Assembly: GCA_047611425.1 (NCBI GenBank) | Contig: JBLFWJ010000040.1 | Coordinates: forward strand, 1 to 20,206 | Direction of reading: 5' to 3' | Source of the DNA: JBLFWJ01 sp047611425 | GTDB lineage: Bacteria; Bacteroidota; Bacteroidia; UBA10329 | DNA length: 20,206 bases | Shown: in pieces, positions 1-8,006 of the stretch | How positions within the stretch are numbered: the stretch's first letter is position 1 | How the letters are laid out: each line of letters opens with the position of its first letter | Position numbers and translations under genes: made by a program | The notes under the pieces: generated by a model | Databases searched by the model: none | The model's input: the letters and a program-made list of their open reading frames with translations, nothing else | What the model was told of the DNA's origin: nothing

Positions 1-1
1 A

Positions 2-1585
2 GGAGACCGCGAATTGGAGAATCCATTAGCGGCTGTTCAGATGGGATTGATTTACGTAAACCCTGAAGGACCAAACGGAAACCCAGACCCTAAGTTGGCG
101 GCTATCGACATCCGAGAAACGTTTGCACGAATGGGCATGAACGATGAAGAAACCGTAGCGCTTATTGCGGGTGGACACACATTTGGGAAAACACACGGTG
201 CTGGAGATGCTGGCCTAGTGGGGGCAGAACCAGAAGCTGCAGGTATTGAAGAACAAGGTTTTGGATGGAAAAGCACACACGGAACAGGTGTTGGCAAGGA
301 TGCCATCTCATCTGGTTTAGAAGTCACCTGGACTCCTACACCTACCCAATGGAGCCATGGTTTCTTTACCATGCTGTTTAATAATGAGTGGGAATTAACC
401 AAGAGCCCAGCAGGTGCACACCAATGGGTAGCCAAAGATTCGGAAGCGTTTTTCCCTGATGCATTTGACAAAGACAAGAAGCACAAACCAACGATGCTTA
501 CCACAGACCTCTCGTTGCGATTTGACCCTGCATACGAGAAGATTTCGAAGCATTTCTTAGACAACCCAGATGCGTTTGCAAAAGCCTTTGCAGAAGCATG
601 GTTTAAACTCACGCACCGGGATATGGGCCCCAAAGCCTTGTACCTAGGGCCAGAAGTTCCTGCGGAAGATTTCCTTTGGCAAGACCCAATTCCTGTTGCT
701 GATTACAAGATGATTACAGCAAGCGATATTGCCTCCCTTAAATCAAGCATTCTCAACTCAGGATTGACCGTACCAGAACTGGCAACTACTGCTTGGGCCT
801 CTGCTTCTACCTTCCGTGGTTCTGATAAGAAAGGTGGCGCCAACGGTGCGCGTATTCGTTTAGAGCCACAACGAAGCTGGGAAGTAAACAACCCTACACA
901 GTTGAATAAGGTATTGAGCAAATTGGAAGAAATTCAAACCGCATTCAACGCCAAGTCTGGCGATAGAAAAGTATCCATGGCCGACCTAATTGTATTGGGT
1001 GGCAGCACTGCAGTGGAGAAAGCTGCCAAAGATGCTGGACACGACATTAAGGTGCCATTTACTGCTGGACGAACAGATGCTACTCAGGAACAAACAGATG
1101 TAGAATCGATGGCAGTACTGGAACCAATGGCTGATGGTTTTAGAAATTACCTGAAGACCAGATACACGTTCTCCACCGAAGAATTGTTGGTGGATAAGGC
1201 ACAATTGCTAACACTTACTGCTCCTGAATTGACGGTGCTTGTGGGTGGTATGCGCTCACTCAACGCCAACTACGATGGTTCTAAGCATGGCATCTTTGTT
1301 TCTGACCCTGGCGTGCTGAGCAATGAGTTCTTCGTGAACCTGATGAGCATGAGCAATTCGTGGAAAGCGACTTCTGAAGACAAGGAAACCTTTGAAGGAA
1401 AAGACCGCGAAACAGGAGAAGTAAAATGGACAGCTACCCGTGCCGACCTCATTTTCGGTTCTAACTCGGAACTACGTGCCTTGGCTGAGGTTTACGCTAG
1501 CGATGACTACAAAGAGCGATTTGTACAAGACTTTGTAGCCGCTTGGACCAAGGTGATGAAATTGGACCGTTTCGATCTTAGATAG
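2..1585 (+). CDS. katG: Catalase-peroxidase KatG, 5'-truncated by the window edge
   Basis: Bifunctional haem catalase-peroxidase that removes hydrogen peroxide. The frame is open to the left edge and reads GDRELENPLAAVQMGLIYVN from base 2, an internal KatG segment. The TTG at 14 is therefore not a start, and roughly 200 N-terminal residues (including the distal-haem Arg-Trp-His) lie outside. Counting from the TTG, Tyr14 in LIYVNPEG and Met40 in FARMGMND are two partners of the Met-Tyr-Trp adduct needed for catalase activity. His55 in GGHTFGKTHG is the proximal haem ligand, and the HRDMGP motif carries the mobile Arg (Arg418 in M. tuberculosis numbering). The haem-less C-terminal repeat domain follows and the protein ends normally in FDLR. 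No lesion is seen in the visible part. A strong terminator follows 25 bases after the stop, so katG ends its transcript. Confidence 0.97.
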   Translation, partial: GDRELENPLAAVQMGLIYVNPEGPNGNPDPKLAAIDIRETFARMGMNDEETVALIAGGHTFGKTHGAGDAGLVGAEPEAAGIEEQGFGWKSTHGTGVGKDAISSGLEVTWTPTPTQWSHGFFTMLFNNEWELTKSPAGAHQWVAKDSEAFFPDAFDKDKKHKPTMLTTDLSLRFDPAYEKISKHFLDNPDAFAKAFAEAWFKLTHRDMGPKALYLGPEVPAEDFLWQDPIPVADYKMITASDIASLKSSILNSGLTVPELATTAWASASTFRGSDKKGGANGARIRLEPQRSWEVNNPTQLNKVLSKLEEIQTAFNAKSGDRKVSMADLIVLGGSTAVEKAAKDAGHDIKVPFTAGRTDATQEQTDVESMAVLEPMADGFRNYLKTRYTFSTEELLVDKAQLLTLTAPELTVLVGGMRSLNANYDGSKHGIFVSDPGVLSNEFFVNLMSMSNSWKATSEDKETFEGKDRETGEVKWTATRADLIFGSNSELRALAEVYASDDYKERFVQDFVAAWTKVMKLDRFDLR

Positions 1586-1610
1586 ATAATTGCGAAAACG
1601 CACAAAATGA

Positions 1611-1637
1611 AGGCCCGCCAGTTGGCGGGCCTTTTTT
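1611..1637 (+). terminator. Rho-independent terminator of katG
   Basis: A 10-bp GC-rich inverted repeat (AGGCCCGCCA, 1611-1620, against TGGCGGGCCT, 1623-1632) has a nominal 2-base spacer. The innermost pairs must open to form a loop. A run of six T follows immediately. It lies just after the katG stop. Confidence 0.92.
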
Positions 1638-1793
1638 ATATGGTGTAAATGCAGACATAGTCTAATTTCTATAAACACAACTTTCTAATTCCCATTCACA
1701 TTGACGTGGTGGAATCGAGTGTGCTTATCGACAAGAAAGGTGAGACATTGGTCAGTGGCAATTCCTCTCATAAGGGGAAGTAGAAATTACTAC
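1638..1793. other. Non-coding stretch with a short coding-like relic
   Basis: No start-bearing gene is visible. One plus-strand frame from 1661 to the TAG at about 1784 is open for about 40 codons, has no start codon and contains a plausible protein-like run (VLIDKKGETLVSGN). It could be the tail of a degraded gene. I do not recognise the family, and it may be chance. Confidence 0.3.
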
Positions 1794-2305
1794 CTACAAC
1801 ACCAGTAGCTGAGGCACAACCCCTATTTTCTCAGAAAAACGGGATCTAATAAGCCCTTTTAAGGGCCTCTTATTTTCAAGATTGGTATGCGATAAGGATA
1901 ATTCGGGGGTCGGATATCGACTTAAAATGAACCGTATCGCATTGAAAAATGAAAGCAGGGTATTCTTGCCATCTTCCCTTACACCGGTCATTACTTTTGC
2001 AAGGGTCTTTTCCAGTTTCTGCATGTACTTCAGGTACTTTTTAATGTTGTAGGCCGTGCCGGCCATACCTGTGCTGAGCTTGCCGAAGTAAGCATCACCT
2101 TATTGGCCTGTTTCAATCCCCTGGTGTTCACCTTGCGCATACCCATAAACTGGGTGAGCGTATCGAAAACGGGTTCTACCGCGCTCTGCCGTTTGGCTAT
2201 CATGCGTTTGCCGTGCTTGCTCGTTACCCTTGCTATGGCTCGGTCGTATTCGTTTTTGTAATAGGTAATGGAAAACCCCGCTAGCGCGCGTTCAATGTCA
2301 TTAAG
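1794..2305 (-). pseudogene. Remnant of an IS1182-type DDE transposase (C-terminal part, frameshifted)
   Basis: On the minus strand, 2303 to about 2081 encodes a typical C-terminal transposase segment (DIERALAGFSITYY, then KRMIAKRQSAVEPVFDTL and TQFMGMRKVNTRGLKQANK). SAVEPVFDTL holds the Glu region of the DDE domain as found in Bacteroidota IS1182-family enzymes. The expected continuation MAGTAYNIKKYLKY is present but in another frame, starting at 2066. Relative to family expectation about 14 extra bases (2067-2080) sit between the two pieces and shift the frame. Upstream, the frame meets a stop three codons before DIERAL, and the N-terminal two thirds of the enzyme is absent. No terminal inverted repeats were recognised. 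This is a dead insertion-sequence fragment. Confidence 0.85.
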
Positions 2306-2482
2306 TTAAGGAAATGAACAATTGAGAATTGGCAACTTTCTGAGTTGCCAATTTGATCCTATTTTCTGAGATGATGCTTTTGTCTGAAAAGACAATGGCA
2401 AAAAGATCAGGCAAGTAGTTCAGTACATGAACAGTTTATTGAGGAGGGGAAAACCCTGCTCGAATAATCTATTTTCGACCGT
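2306..2482. other. Intergenic region with an 11-bp hairpin
   Basis: Between the transposase remnant and the aminotransferase. An exact 11-bp inverted repeat (AATTGGCAACT, 2327-2337, and AGTTGCCAATT, 2343-2353) has a 5-base loop TTCTG. No T-tract follows, so it is not a convincing terminator and may mark the edge of the old insertion. The aminotransferase promoter must lie here, but no clear TAnnTTTG box was found. Confidence 0.5.
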
Positions 2483-3643
2483 ATGAAAAATCTTCATCCA
2501 CTTTTCCTATTGAGTCATGAGATTACCCACTTAAACCACGGTGCATTTGGAGCTTGTCCCAAGCCCATCTTTGAAGATTATCAAAAGTGGCAACTCGAAT
2601 TAGAAAAGAACACGGTCAATTTCTTTGCTGTGCAGGGGCCTCTTCTGTTGGCGAAATCTCGCGAAGCATTGGCCAACTTCGTTGGGTGCGAAAAGGATGA
2701 TTTGGTTTACACAATGAATCCGAGTTATGCGCTCAATATCATTATCAAAGGTTTTGGATTGAAGGAAGGCGATGAGATTTTAGCCACCGACTTAGAGTAT
2801 GGTGCCATGGATCGAAGCTGGAATTACTACTGCAAAAAGGCTGGCGCCAAGTACGTGAAACAGAAAATTAGTCTTCCAGTAGTTTCTAAAGAGAAAATCG
2901 TTGCAGAATTCTTTGCGGGTCTCACCCCAAATACCAGAGCGATCTTCATCAGTCATATTACAAGTACTACAGCACTTCGACTTCCCGTTGAAGAGATCTG
3001 TGAGATCGCCAAAGAAAAAGGGCTGATCACCATCGTAGATGGTGCGCACGTTCCAGGACACATCCCACTTGACTTGCAAAAACTCAAGGCAGACATTTAT
3101 ACTGGCGCTTGCCACAAATGGCTTCTCACCCCAAAGGGCTGTTCGTTTCTATATGTAAAGAAGGAATTCCAACCGTTCGACCCGTTATTGATTAGTTGGG
3201 GTTTTGAATCTGACACACCTTCTGATTCTCAATTTATTGACCACCACCAGTTGCAAGGAACCAGAGATTTCTCTGCTTTTCTTTCCGTACCAAAAGCACT
3301 TCAATTCAGAAAGGAAAACGATTGGGATTCGGTTGCTGCCAATTGTCGACAATTAGCACATTCCAACTACGAGCGTTTTGCGGAAGCCGCCAATGGCACA
3401 ATGCTCTGCCCTGTTTCGGACGACTTCCTAGGGCAGATGTGCAGCGTAAGCATCAATTGTTCCGACCCGAGTGGGTTGCAAACCAAGCTTTATGATGAAT
3501 ACTCCATCGAAGTACCAGTTATGCCTCATGGCGACAAGGTTTTCCTTCGATTTAGCGTAAACGCGTACACCACTCAAGCGGATCTGGATAAGCTGTTTGA
3601 AGCTCTGACTGAAATCCGGAATTCGAGTGATCTTCTAAATTAG
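2483..3643 (+). CDS. Class V PLP-dependent aminotransferase (isopenicillin-N epimerase/cysteine desulfurase-like)
   Basis: Fold-type I PLP enzyme of 386 residues, a normal length for the class V family. The pattern HLNHGAFGACP near residue 17 is typical of the CefD/isopenicillin-N epimerase-like branch. Asp186 in IVDGAHVPGH should contact the pyridine nitrogen. Lys212 in GACHKWLLTPKG is the expected Schiff-base lysine, and QGTRDFSAF is the phosphate/active-site loop. There is no signal peptide, so it is cytoplasmic. It starts at ATG 2483 with no better alternative nearby. It stands alone: a transposase relic lies upstream and a repeat-like non-coding stretch downstream. The substrate cannot be deduced; members include epimerases, desulfurases and C-S lyases. 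Confidence 0.9.
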   Translation: MKNLHPLFLLSHEITHLNHGAFGACPKPIFEDYQKWQLELEKNTVNFFAVQGPLLLAKSREALANFVGCEKDDLVYTMNPSYALNIIIKGFGLKEGDEILATDLEYGAMDRSWNYYCKKAGAKYVKQKISLPVVSKEKIVAEFFAGLTPNTRAIFISHITSTTALRLPVEEICEIAKEKGLITIVDGAHVPGHIPLDLQKLKADIYTGACHKWLLTPKGCSFLYVKKEFQPFDPLLISWGFESDTPSDSQFIDHHQLQGTRDFSAFLSVPKALQFRKENDWDSVAANCRQLAHSNYERFAEAANGTMLCPVSDDFLGQMCSVSINCSDPSGLQTKLYDEYSIEVPVMPHGDKVFLRFSVNAYTTQADLDKLFEALTEIRNSSDLLN

Positions 3644-3970
3644 AGGTGTCGGTTTATACAACATTGTTTTTCAGAGTTAATGATAGTCCGTAAAGCTGCT
3701 GTAAGCTCTATTCGTTAGAAAATGAAAAATAAACTCGTTATAAATTCAAATAGTGAGACGCTTCCTTCGTCAGCGAAGCAAGCAGCAAGGTTCGAAATCT
3801 TCGTTTGTTTCCCTGAGGAACGAAGGGTCTCCTTTCTGAATCAAAAGGTTACGGCAGCACTAAATTTCTTATGCTGGCAACTTTACGGACTAGCATTTCA
3901 GAGTTTAACTTTTACTCCTCAAAGAATTATATCTAGTCACTTTTCGCTTTTCACTAATCGCTAGTTGGTA
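3644..3970. repeat. Non-coding stretch with inverted repeats; candidate dispersed intergenic repeat
   Basis: No credible gene. An exact 12-bp inverted repeat, TAGTCCGTAAAG at 3684-3695 and CTTTACGGACTA at 3881-3892, brackets about 185 bases. The stretch between contains smaller palindromes: CTTCG-TCAG-CGAAG near 3770 and an imperfect CTTCG...CGAAG hairpin around TTTCCCTGAGGAACGAAGG near 3810. A similar TCAGAGTT string sits outside each arm (3671 and 3898). An open frame at 3722-3964 has low-complexity, non-protein-like content and no ribosome binding site. The layout resembles a non-autonomous or dispersed palindromic element, but copy number cannot be judged from this window. Confidence 0.5.
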
Positions 3971-4410
3971 ATGCAATTTTCCTGTTCTGTAGAAATCGCG
4001 CTCCCAATTGATCGGGTTATCGAGCTGTTTGACAATTCAGATAATTTAATGAAGTGGCAAGATGGGTTGGTCAGCTTCGAACACTTAGAGGGAGAACCTG
4101 GAAAGCCTGGAGCAAAATCAAAGCTGGTTTTTCAGAACGGTAAAAGACATTCGACCTATTTGAGGAAATCACCGTTCGAAATTTTCCAGATTAATTTAGT
4201 GGGATCTACGACCATGTTTCAATGCGTAATTCCATGAAGAATTCGTTCAAGGATATTGGTAATGACCGCACGCTCTGGACGTCTGACTTAGACTACACTT
4301 TCAAAACTCCAGCTTGGAAGTTCTTTTCGATGTTCATGAAAGGCATGTTCCGGAAGCAGACCCAGAAATTTCTAGACAACTTTAAAAAGTTTGCCGAGGC
4401 AGAGGGTTGA
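3971..4410 (+). pseudogene. SRPBCC (START-like) protein, inactivated by a frameshift and a nonsense codon
   Basis: The natural start is ATG 3971, giving MQFSCSVEIALPIDRVIELF and the N-terminal helix-strand of a polyketide-cyclase/SRPBCC fold. This frame is good up to FQNGKR at about 4147. The family-like sequence then continues one frame over: TFDLFEEITVRNFPD (4147-4191), a TAA stop at 4192-4194 where Glu or Gln would be expected, then FSGIYDHVSMRNSMKNSF and KDIGNDRTLWTSDLDYTF to the TGA at 4408-4410. One missing base near 4141-4147 plus one nonsense change therefore explain the split. The original would be about 145 residues, normal for the family. Two independent lesions favour real decay over a sequencing error. 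It lies 30 bases upstream of the pseudouridine synthase. Confidence 0.85.
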
Positions 4411-4440
4411 ATTCCACAAGAAGCCGACCTTTGTCTCGGA

Positions 4441-5169
4441 ATGAAGGAAACCCGAATCAACAAATATTTAAGCGAAGTCGGCTATTGCTCCAGAAGAGCT
4501 GCCGACAAACTGATTGACGAAGGTCGCGTTACCATCAACGGAACCGTACCCGAAATGGGCACCAAGATCACGGAAGGTGACGAAGTTCATGTGGATGGAA
4601 AGCTGATTACCGCTCCAGATGATAAACCCGTTTATCTAGCGTTTCACAAACCAATTGGTATTGTATGTACAACGGACACTGGCGTAGAACGAAACAATAT
4701 CATCGACTACATCAACTATCCTACAAGGATATTCCCTATTGGGAGATTGGACAAACCCAGTTCAGGCCTCATATTCCTGACCAATGACGGTGACATTGTA
4801 AACAAGATTTTACGAGCGCGAAACAACCACGAAAAGGAATACATCGTTAAGGTGAACAAACCGATCACTCCTGAATTTATTGAAGGAATGGGTGGCGGTG
4901 TTCCGATTTTGGATACGATGACTAGAGAGTGTGAGGTAAATCAGATTAGTGACCAATCTTTCAAAATAGTCTTGACTCAAGGTTTGAACCGACAGATTCG
5001 TAGAATGTGCGAGCACTTCGATTTTGAAGTTATCATGTTAAAAAGGGTTCGTATTATGAACGTGAAACTGGATATTCCAGTTGGTCATTACCGAAACCTC
5101 ACCAATCAGGAATTGAATGAAATTGAGCGAAGTGTTGAGGAATCTGCGAAAACGCCCGATGATCAATGA
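4441..5169 (+). CDS. rluF: RsuA/RluF-family pseudouridine synthase
   Basis: Converts a uridine of rRNA to pseudouridine. An N-terminal S4 RNA-binding domain spans about residues 5-60 (INKYLSEVGYCSRRAADKLI). The catalytic domain follows, with the RsuA/RluB/E/F signature GRLDKPSSGL carrying the nucleophilic Asp104. NRQIRRMCEHF is the conserved C-terminal motif of the RluF branch, whose E. coli member acts on U2604 of 23S rRNA. Length (242) fits. RluF versus a sister enzyme is judged from motif style only. Its stop at 5167-5169 overlaps by 7 bases the stop of the convergent SGNH gene, so the two transcripts must read into each other. No terminator is visible between them. Confidence 0.88.
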   Translation: MKETRINKYLSEVGYCSRRAADKLIDEGRVTINGTVPEMGTKITEGDEVHVDGKLITAPDDKPVYLAFHKPIGIVCTTDTGVERNNIIDYINYPTRIFPIGRLDKPSSGLIFLTNDGDIVNKILRARNNHEKEYIVKVNKPITPEFIEGMGGGVPILDTMTRECEVNQISDQSFKIVLTQGLNRQIRRMCEHFDFEVIMLKRVRIMNVKLDIPVGHYRNLTNQELNEIERSVEESAKTPDDQ

Positions 5170-6248
5170 TCATTTAAGATTCCTGAATTTAGAATCGTTT
5201 CATTCAACCGTTCACTCATGAATTTACATCCTTCCGGTGTAAAATGAACATAGGTTTGAAGCAAGCCTTGCTCTTCATTTATAGGTGTTCCGATGGAGTC
5301 CATGTCTAGGATGGCAATGGAATCATTCAAAGCAATTTCCCTCAACTTATCGGTCATTTCTGCCATCAACTTATTGCTGAAAGGCGAAGAATACGCGAGG
5401 CTCGGCTCAATGAGCTGGGTGCAAAGCAATACTTCAACCTCTTCCTTTCGGCATAGATCAATTATCGATGAAATGTTTCGTTCGAATTGATTGAGGTTAT
5501 ACACTAAGACTTTCTTTTCATCCTTCAGAAACTCATCGTGAGCTTGAGGAGGCTCTTTTCTGTAAGCATGACTTGGAAGCAAACTGATGTACGGTTTCAC
5601 TTTCCACACATGTCTTAAACGATAGTCCAAAAACGCAAACAGGGCCGAACTCTTATTCAACTTGGCTAGTAATGGATTCCCATACAACTGAGGATATTCA
5701 TCGCTTCCGTAAAAAGGAGAAATCACCTTTCGGGAATCGTTAAATGTGGTGTACAAAACAATCAAGTCGGGTTGATGCCGCAGGATTCGGTGATAAACCA
5801 ATCCAAAAATTTCTGATGTTGTGTAGCCGTATCTACCCGCGTTGATACACTCCACACTGTCTTCCGTTGCCTCATTAAGTTTCGTTCCAAGAAGTTGAGT
5901 CCATGTTCCCTTATCACCAACATATGGGTCGAAGGTTGATGAGCCTCCAACTGTAAAGATTCTTTTGACTCCTTTCGGTTTTTGAGGATTATAATCTGGC
6001 GCACGGAACCCCCATTGATTGATTGTAAAAGACCTTGGGTTCTTAGAATCGTAAACCACCGAAGTGTTCGGTTCAAGATCATAATTGAAATATCCGTTCG
6101 GCACCGCCAAACACTCTGGAAGGTTGTGCGTGTAAGGGGCTGTAACTCCCTTGACTTGATCAAATAATCTTAGCCCTACTTCGCCCACAATGAGCGTAAG
6201 TAGAAACGCAAAACCAAGTAAAATCAACCAAAACGCAGCCTTTTTCAT
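5163..6248 (-). CDS. Membrane-anchored SGNH/GDSL-type hydrolase-like protein
   Basis: 361 residues starting MKKAAFWLILLGFAFLLTLI, one hydrophobic segment (about 4-23) that should anchor or export the protein. SGNH blocks are recognisable: block I FTVGGSSTFDP with Ser103/104, block II NAGRYGYTTSE with Gly138, block III LYTTFNDSRK with Asn170, and block V YVHFTPEG with His335. The Asp normally three residues before that His (DxxH) is Thr332 here, so the triad looks incomplete unless another acid substitutes. Such proteins are often esterases or acyltransferase-like polysaccharide modifiers; the substrate is unknown. It is last in a minus-strand unit, 6 bases after the Asp-box lipoprotein gene. 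Confidence 0.8.
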   Translation of the reverse strand: MKKAAFWLILLGFAFLLTLIVGEVGLRLFDQVKGVTAPYTHNLPECLAVPNGYFNYDLEPNTSVVYDSKNPRSFTINQWGFRAPDYNPQKPKGVKRIFTVGGSSTFDPYVGDKGTWTQLLGTKLNEATEDSVECINAGRYGYTTSEIFGLVYHRILRHQPDLIVLYTTFNDSRKVISPFYGSDEYPQLYGNPLLAKLNKSSALFAFLDYRLRHVWKVKPYISLLPSHAYRKEPPQAHDEFLKDEKKVLVYNLNQFERNISSIIDLCRKEEVEVLLCTQLIEPSLAYSSPFSNKLMAEMTDKLREIALNDSIAILDMDSIGTPINEEQGLLQTYVHFTPEGCKFMSERLNETILNSGILNDH

Positions 6249-6254
6249 TTTCGA

Positions 6255-7289
6255 TTACCAAGTCAATTTGGCCAGTTTCCCTCCTCTTCCCATCAACCAC
6301 CCAGTTGAATCTCCAAGCGAACATGTGTAGAATCCTTCATCCGAAATGGATGACCACGTTCGACCTTGATCTAAAGAATAATCAATTCCCGTTCGTCCAC
6401 AGGCAACCAAAAGATCAGAGGATTCTGAATAGGCCACACAGGATCTGTAGCCTCTAGGTTGGTTCTCAGAAATCAACTCCCATGTCATACCATTATCATT
6501 AGAAATAGCACAATTTCCTGCTGAAGCAGCTAAGTCTAAATAGCACCCACCTACGGTCACTAAGGTTGACGGAGGAACAAAGGCCATCGAGAAAATACCG
6601 CATGCTTCTCCACCTCGCATTGGTGTGCTGATGGCATTCCATTCATCCTCTTGAAACGTTAACACTCGAGCAGCAATATCACCTCCTGTGGCGATATGGA
6701 TTGTCTTTCCATTTACGATAATGCCAGTTCCGCTGGCCGCAAAACCCGCTTCCTTCGGCATAGCGGAAGGAATTGTTTCAAGATCGACCTCAGTCCAAGT
6801 TCTTCCTTGATCTTCCGATTTGATCAAAACCATTTTGCCATCTATGGGATCACCATAGCAATAGCCTACATTCCCAAAAAAATCCATGCCGTCCAGGAAT
6901 ATCCCAGTATCAAGACGTGTATAGACTTCAATCCAGGAGTCACCACCATCCTCCGTTCTTAGAATTCGGCCTTCATCTCCGGCAGCCATAACCAAAGCAA
7001 TGCTGTCGGTAAATGCGTGGACGTCTCGAAAATCCAAATGTGTGTATCCAGCAATCGTATCTGCAGACCATTCGTTGCCATCTACACATCTCATAAAAGT
7101 TCCTGCTGCTCCACTAGCCCATGCAATTTCGTCATTCAAAAGATGTAATCCTCGAATATGATTGGATTGAACAGCATGCAATAGCTTCAATTCAATAGCC
7201 AATTGAGGCAGGTTTGATTCCTCAACTTTTCCTTGTGGCGCAGCACAAGAAATCATAACCAAACTTGCTACTAGAATGTATTTGCACAT
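6255..7289 (-). CDS. Asp-box (BNR/sortilin-like) beta-propeller lipoprotein
   Basis: The ATG at 7289 is chosen over an upstream TTG (7337) because it gives a proper lipoprotein signal, MCKYILVASLVMISC, with the lipidated Cys15. The mature protein would be anchored in a membrane, probably facing outward. The 344-residue product carries four Asp-box motifs (S/T-x-D-x-G-x-x-W) near residues 112 (TEDGGDSW), 158 (SEDQGRTW), 263 (SNDNGMTW) and 305 (SLDQGRTW), diagnostic of a BNR-type or YCF48-like beta-propeller. No sialidase active-site residues were recognised, so it is probably a binding or scaffold propeller. It sits between tag and the SGNH gene in the same orientation with short gaps (48 and 6 bases), suggesting co-transcription. 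Confidence 0.85.
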   Translation of the reverse strand: MCKYILVASLVMISCAAPQGKVEESNLPQLAIELKLLHAVQSNHIRGLHLLNDEIAWASGAAGTFMRCVDGNEWSADTIAGYTHLDFRDVHAFTDSIALVMAAGDEGRILRTEDGGDSWIEVYTRLDTGIFLDGMDFFGNVGYCYGDPIDGKMVLIKSEDQGRTWTEVDLETIPSAMPKEAGFAASGTGIIVNGKTIHIATGGDIAARVLTFQEDEWNAISTPMRGGEACGIFSMAFVPPSTLVTVGGCYLDLAASAGNCAISNDNGMTWELISENQPRGYRSCVAYSESSDLLVACGRTGIDYSLDQGRTWSSISDEGFYTCSLGDSTGWLMGRGGKLAKLTW

Positions 7290-7337
7290 GGTTCCAAAAT
7301 ATGTAATTGAAAGCTGGAAAGATTGATAATTAACCAA

Positions 7338-7925
7338 TCAGCTTAGGGCTGCTATCTCCTTGTATCTGAAACAATCTGTTGCGTGGTCGTTGACCATACC
7401 TGTAGCTTGCATGTGGGCGTAAACCACGGTGCTTCCAACGAATTTGAAACCGCGCTTTTTTAAATCCTTGCTCAGCTTATCTGATAGTGAAGTATTGGGC
7501 GGTATATCGGCCATTGTTTTGCATTGATTCTGAATCGGTTTTCCATCAACAAAACCCCAGATATACTTCTCAAAAGTGCCGAACTCTTTCTGGACTTCCA
7601 TATATGCTTTCGCATTTGAGATTGCTGAATTAATCTTAAGCTTATTTCGAATGATACCAGCATTGCCCATCAAGGCTTCAACCTTGGTGTCATCATACTT
7701 AGCCACCTTTTCATATTCGAAATTGTCAAAGGCTTTTCTGAAGTTTTCCCGCTTTTTCAGGATGGTTATCCAGCTAAGCCCAGCTTGAAAGGTTTCAAGA
7801 ATCAGGAACTCAAAAAGCATCCGTTCATCTCGTACTGGAACACCCCATTCATGATCGTGATAGGATATATAAAGATGGTCTTTTCCTGCCCAAGCACAGC
7901 GATTAACTTCTTTCGATTCTTTCAT
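7338..7925 (-). CDS. tag: DNA-3-methyladenine glycosylase I
   Basis: Base-excision-repair enzyme that removes 3-methyladenine from alkylated DNA. All family hallmarks are visible in 195 residues. The zinc ligands Cys10, His23, His181 and Cys185 have exactly the spacing of E. coli Tag (C4, H17, H175, C179). Other hallmarks are YHDHEWGVP, LETFQAGLSW with the base-recognition Glu44 and Trp52, and the helix-hairpin-helix segment around LMGNAGIIRNKLKI. GFKFVGSTVVYAHMQATGMV is the conserved C-terminal motif. It is the first gene of the minus-strand unit with the Asp-box lipoprotein and SGNH genes, preceded by a hairpin terminator that separates it from the small-protein gene. Confidence 0.97.
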   Translation of the reverse strand: MKESKEVNRCAWAGKDHLYISYHDHEWGVPVRDERMLFEFLILETFQAGLSWITILKKRENFRKAFDNFEYEKVAKYDDTKVEALMGNAGIIRNKLKINSAISNAKAYMEVQKEFGTFEKYIWGFVDGKPIQNQCKTMADIPPNTSLSDKLSKDLKKRGFKFVGSTVVYAHMQATGMVNDHATDCFRYKEIAALS

Positions 7926-7956
7926 CTAGGTTGAATTGACAAACAAGTATAAACAT

Positions 7957-7979
7957 GAAAGGCCGGCTTTTGGCCGACC
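7957..7979 (-). terminator. Probable intrinsic terminator of the 8007-10008 minus-strand unit
   Basis: On the minus strand, GGTCGGC (7979-7973), a 5-base loop and GCCGGCC (7967-7961) form a 7-bp stem with one G-T pair, followed by a short T run (TTTC). It lies between the small-protein stop and the tag start. The U-tract is short, so strength is uncertain. Confidence 0.6.
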
Positions 7980-8006
7980 ATTAAGTGTTGTTGAATAAGA
8001 TGAATT

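Noticed and set aside
14..16. TTG as start of the KatG reading frame
   Set aside because: The frame is open to base 2 with conserved KatG residues (GDRE) before it; the gene simply enters from outside the window.
52..633. 193-codon minus-strand open frame opposite katG
   Set aside because: Antisense shadow of a strongly conserved gene; the translated sequence resembles no protein family.
2327..2353. Hairpin as a rho-independent terminator
   Set aside because: The stem is 11 bp but AT-rich at its base and not followed by a T-tract, and no gene ends just before it.
3722..3964. 80-codon plus-strand open frame
   Set aside because: Its composition is not protein-like, it has no ribosome binding site, and it lies inside the inverted-repeat element; treated as non-coding.
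7290..7337. Extended start (TTG 7337) for the Asp-box lipoprotein
   Set aside because: It would place 16 residues before a clear lipoprotein signal peptide; ATG 7289 is better.
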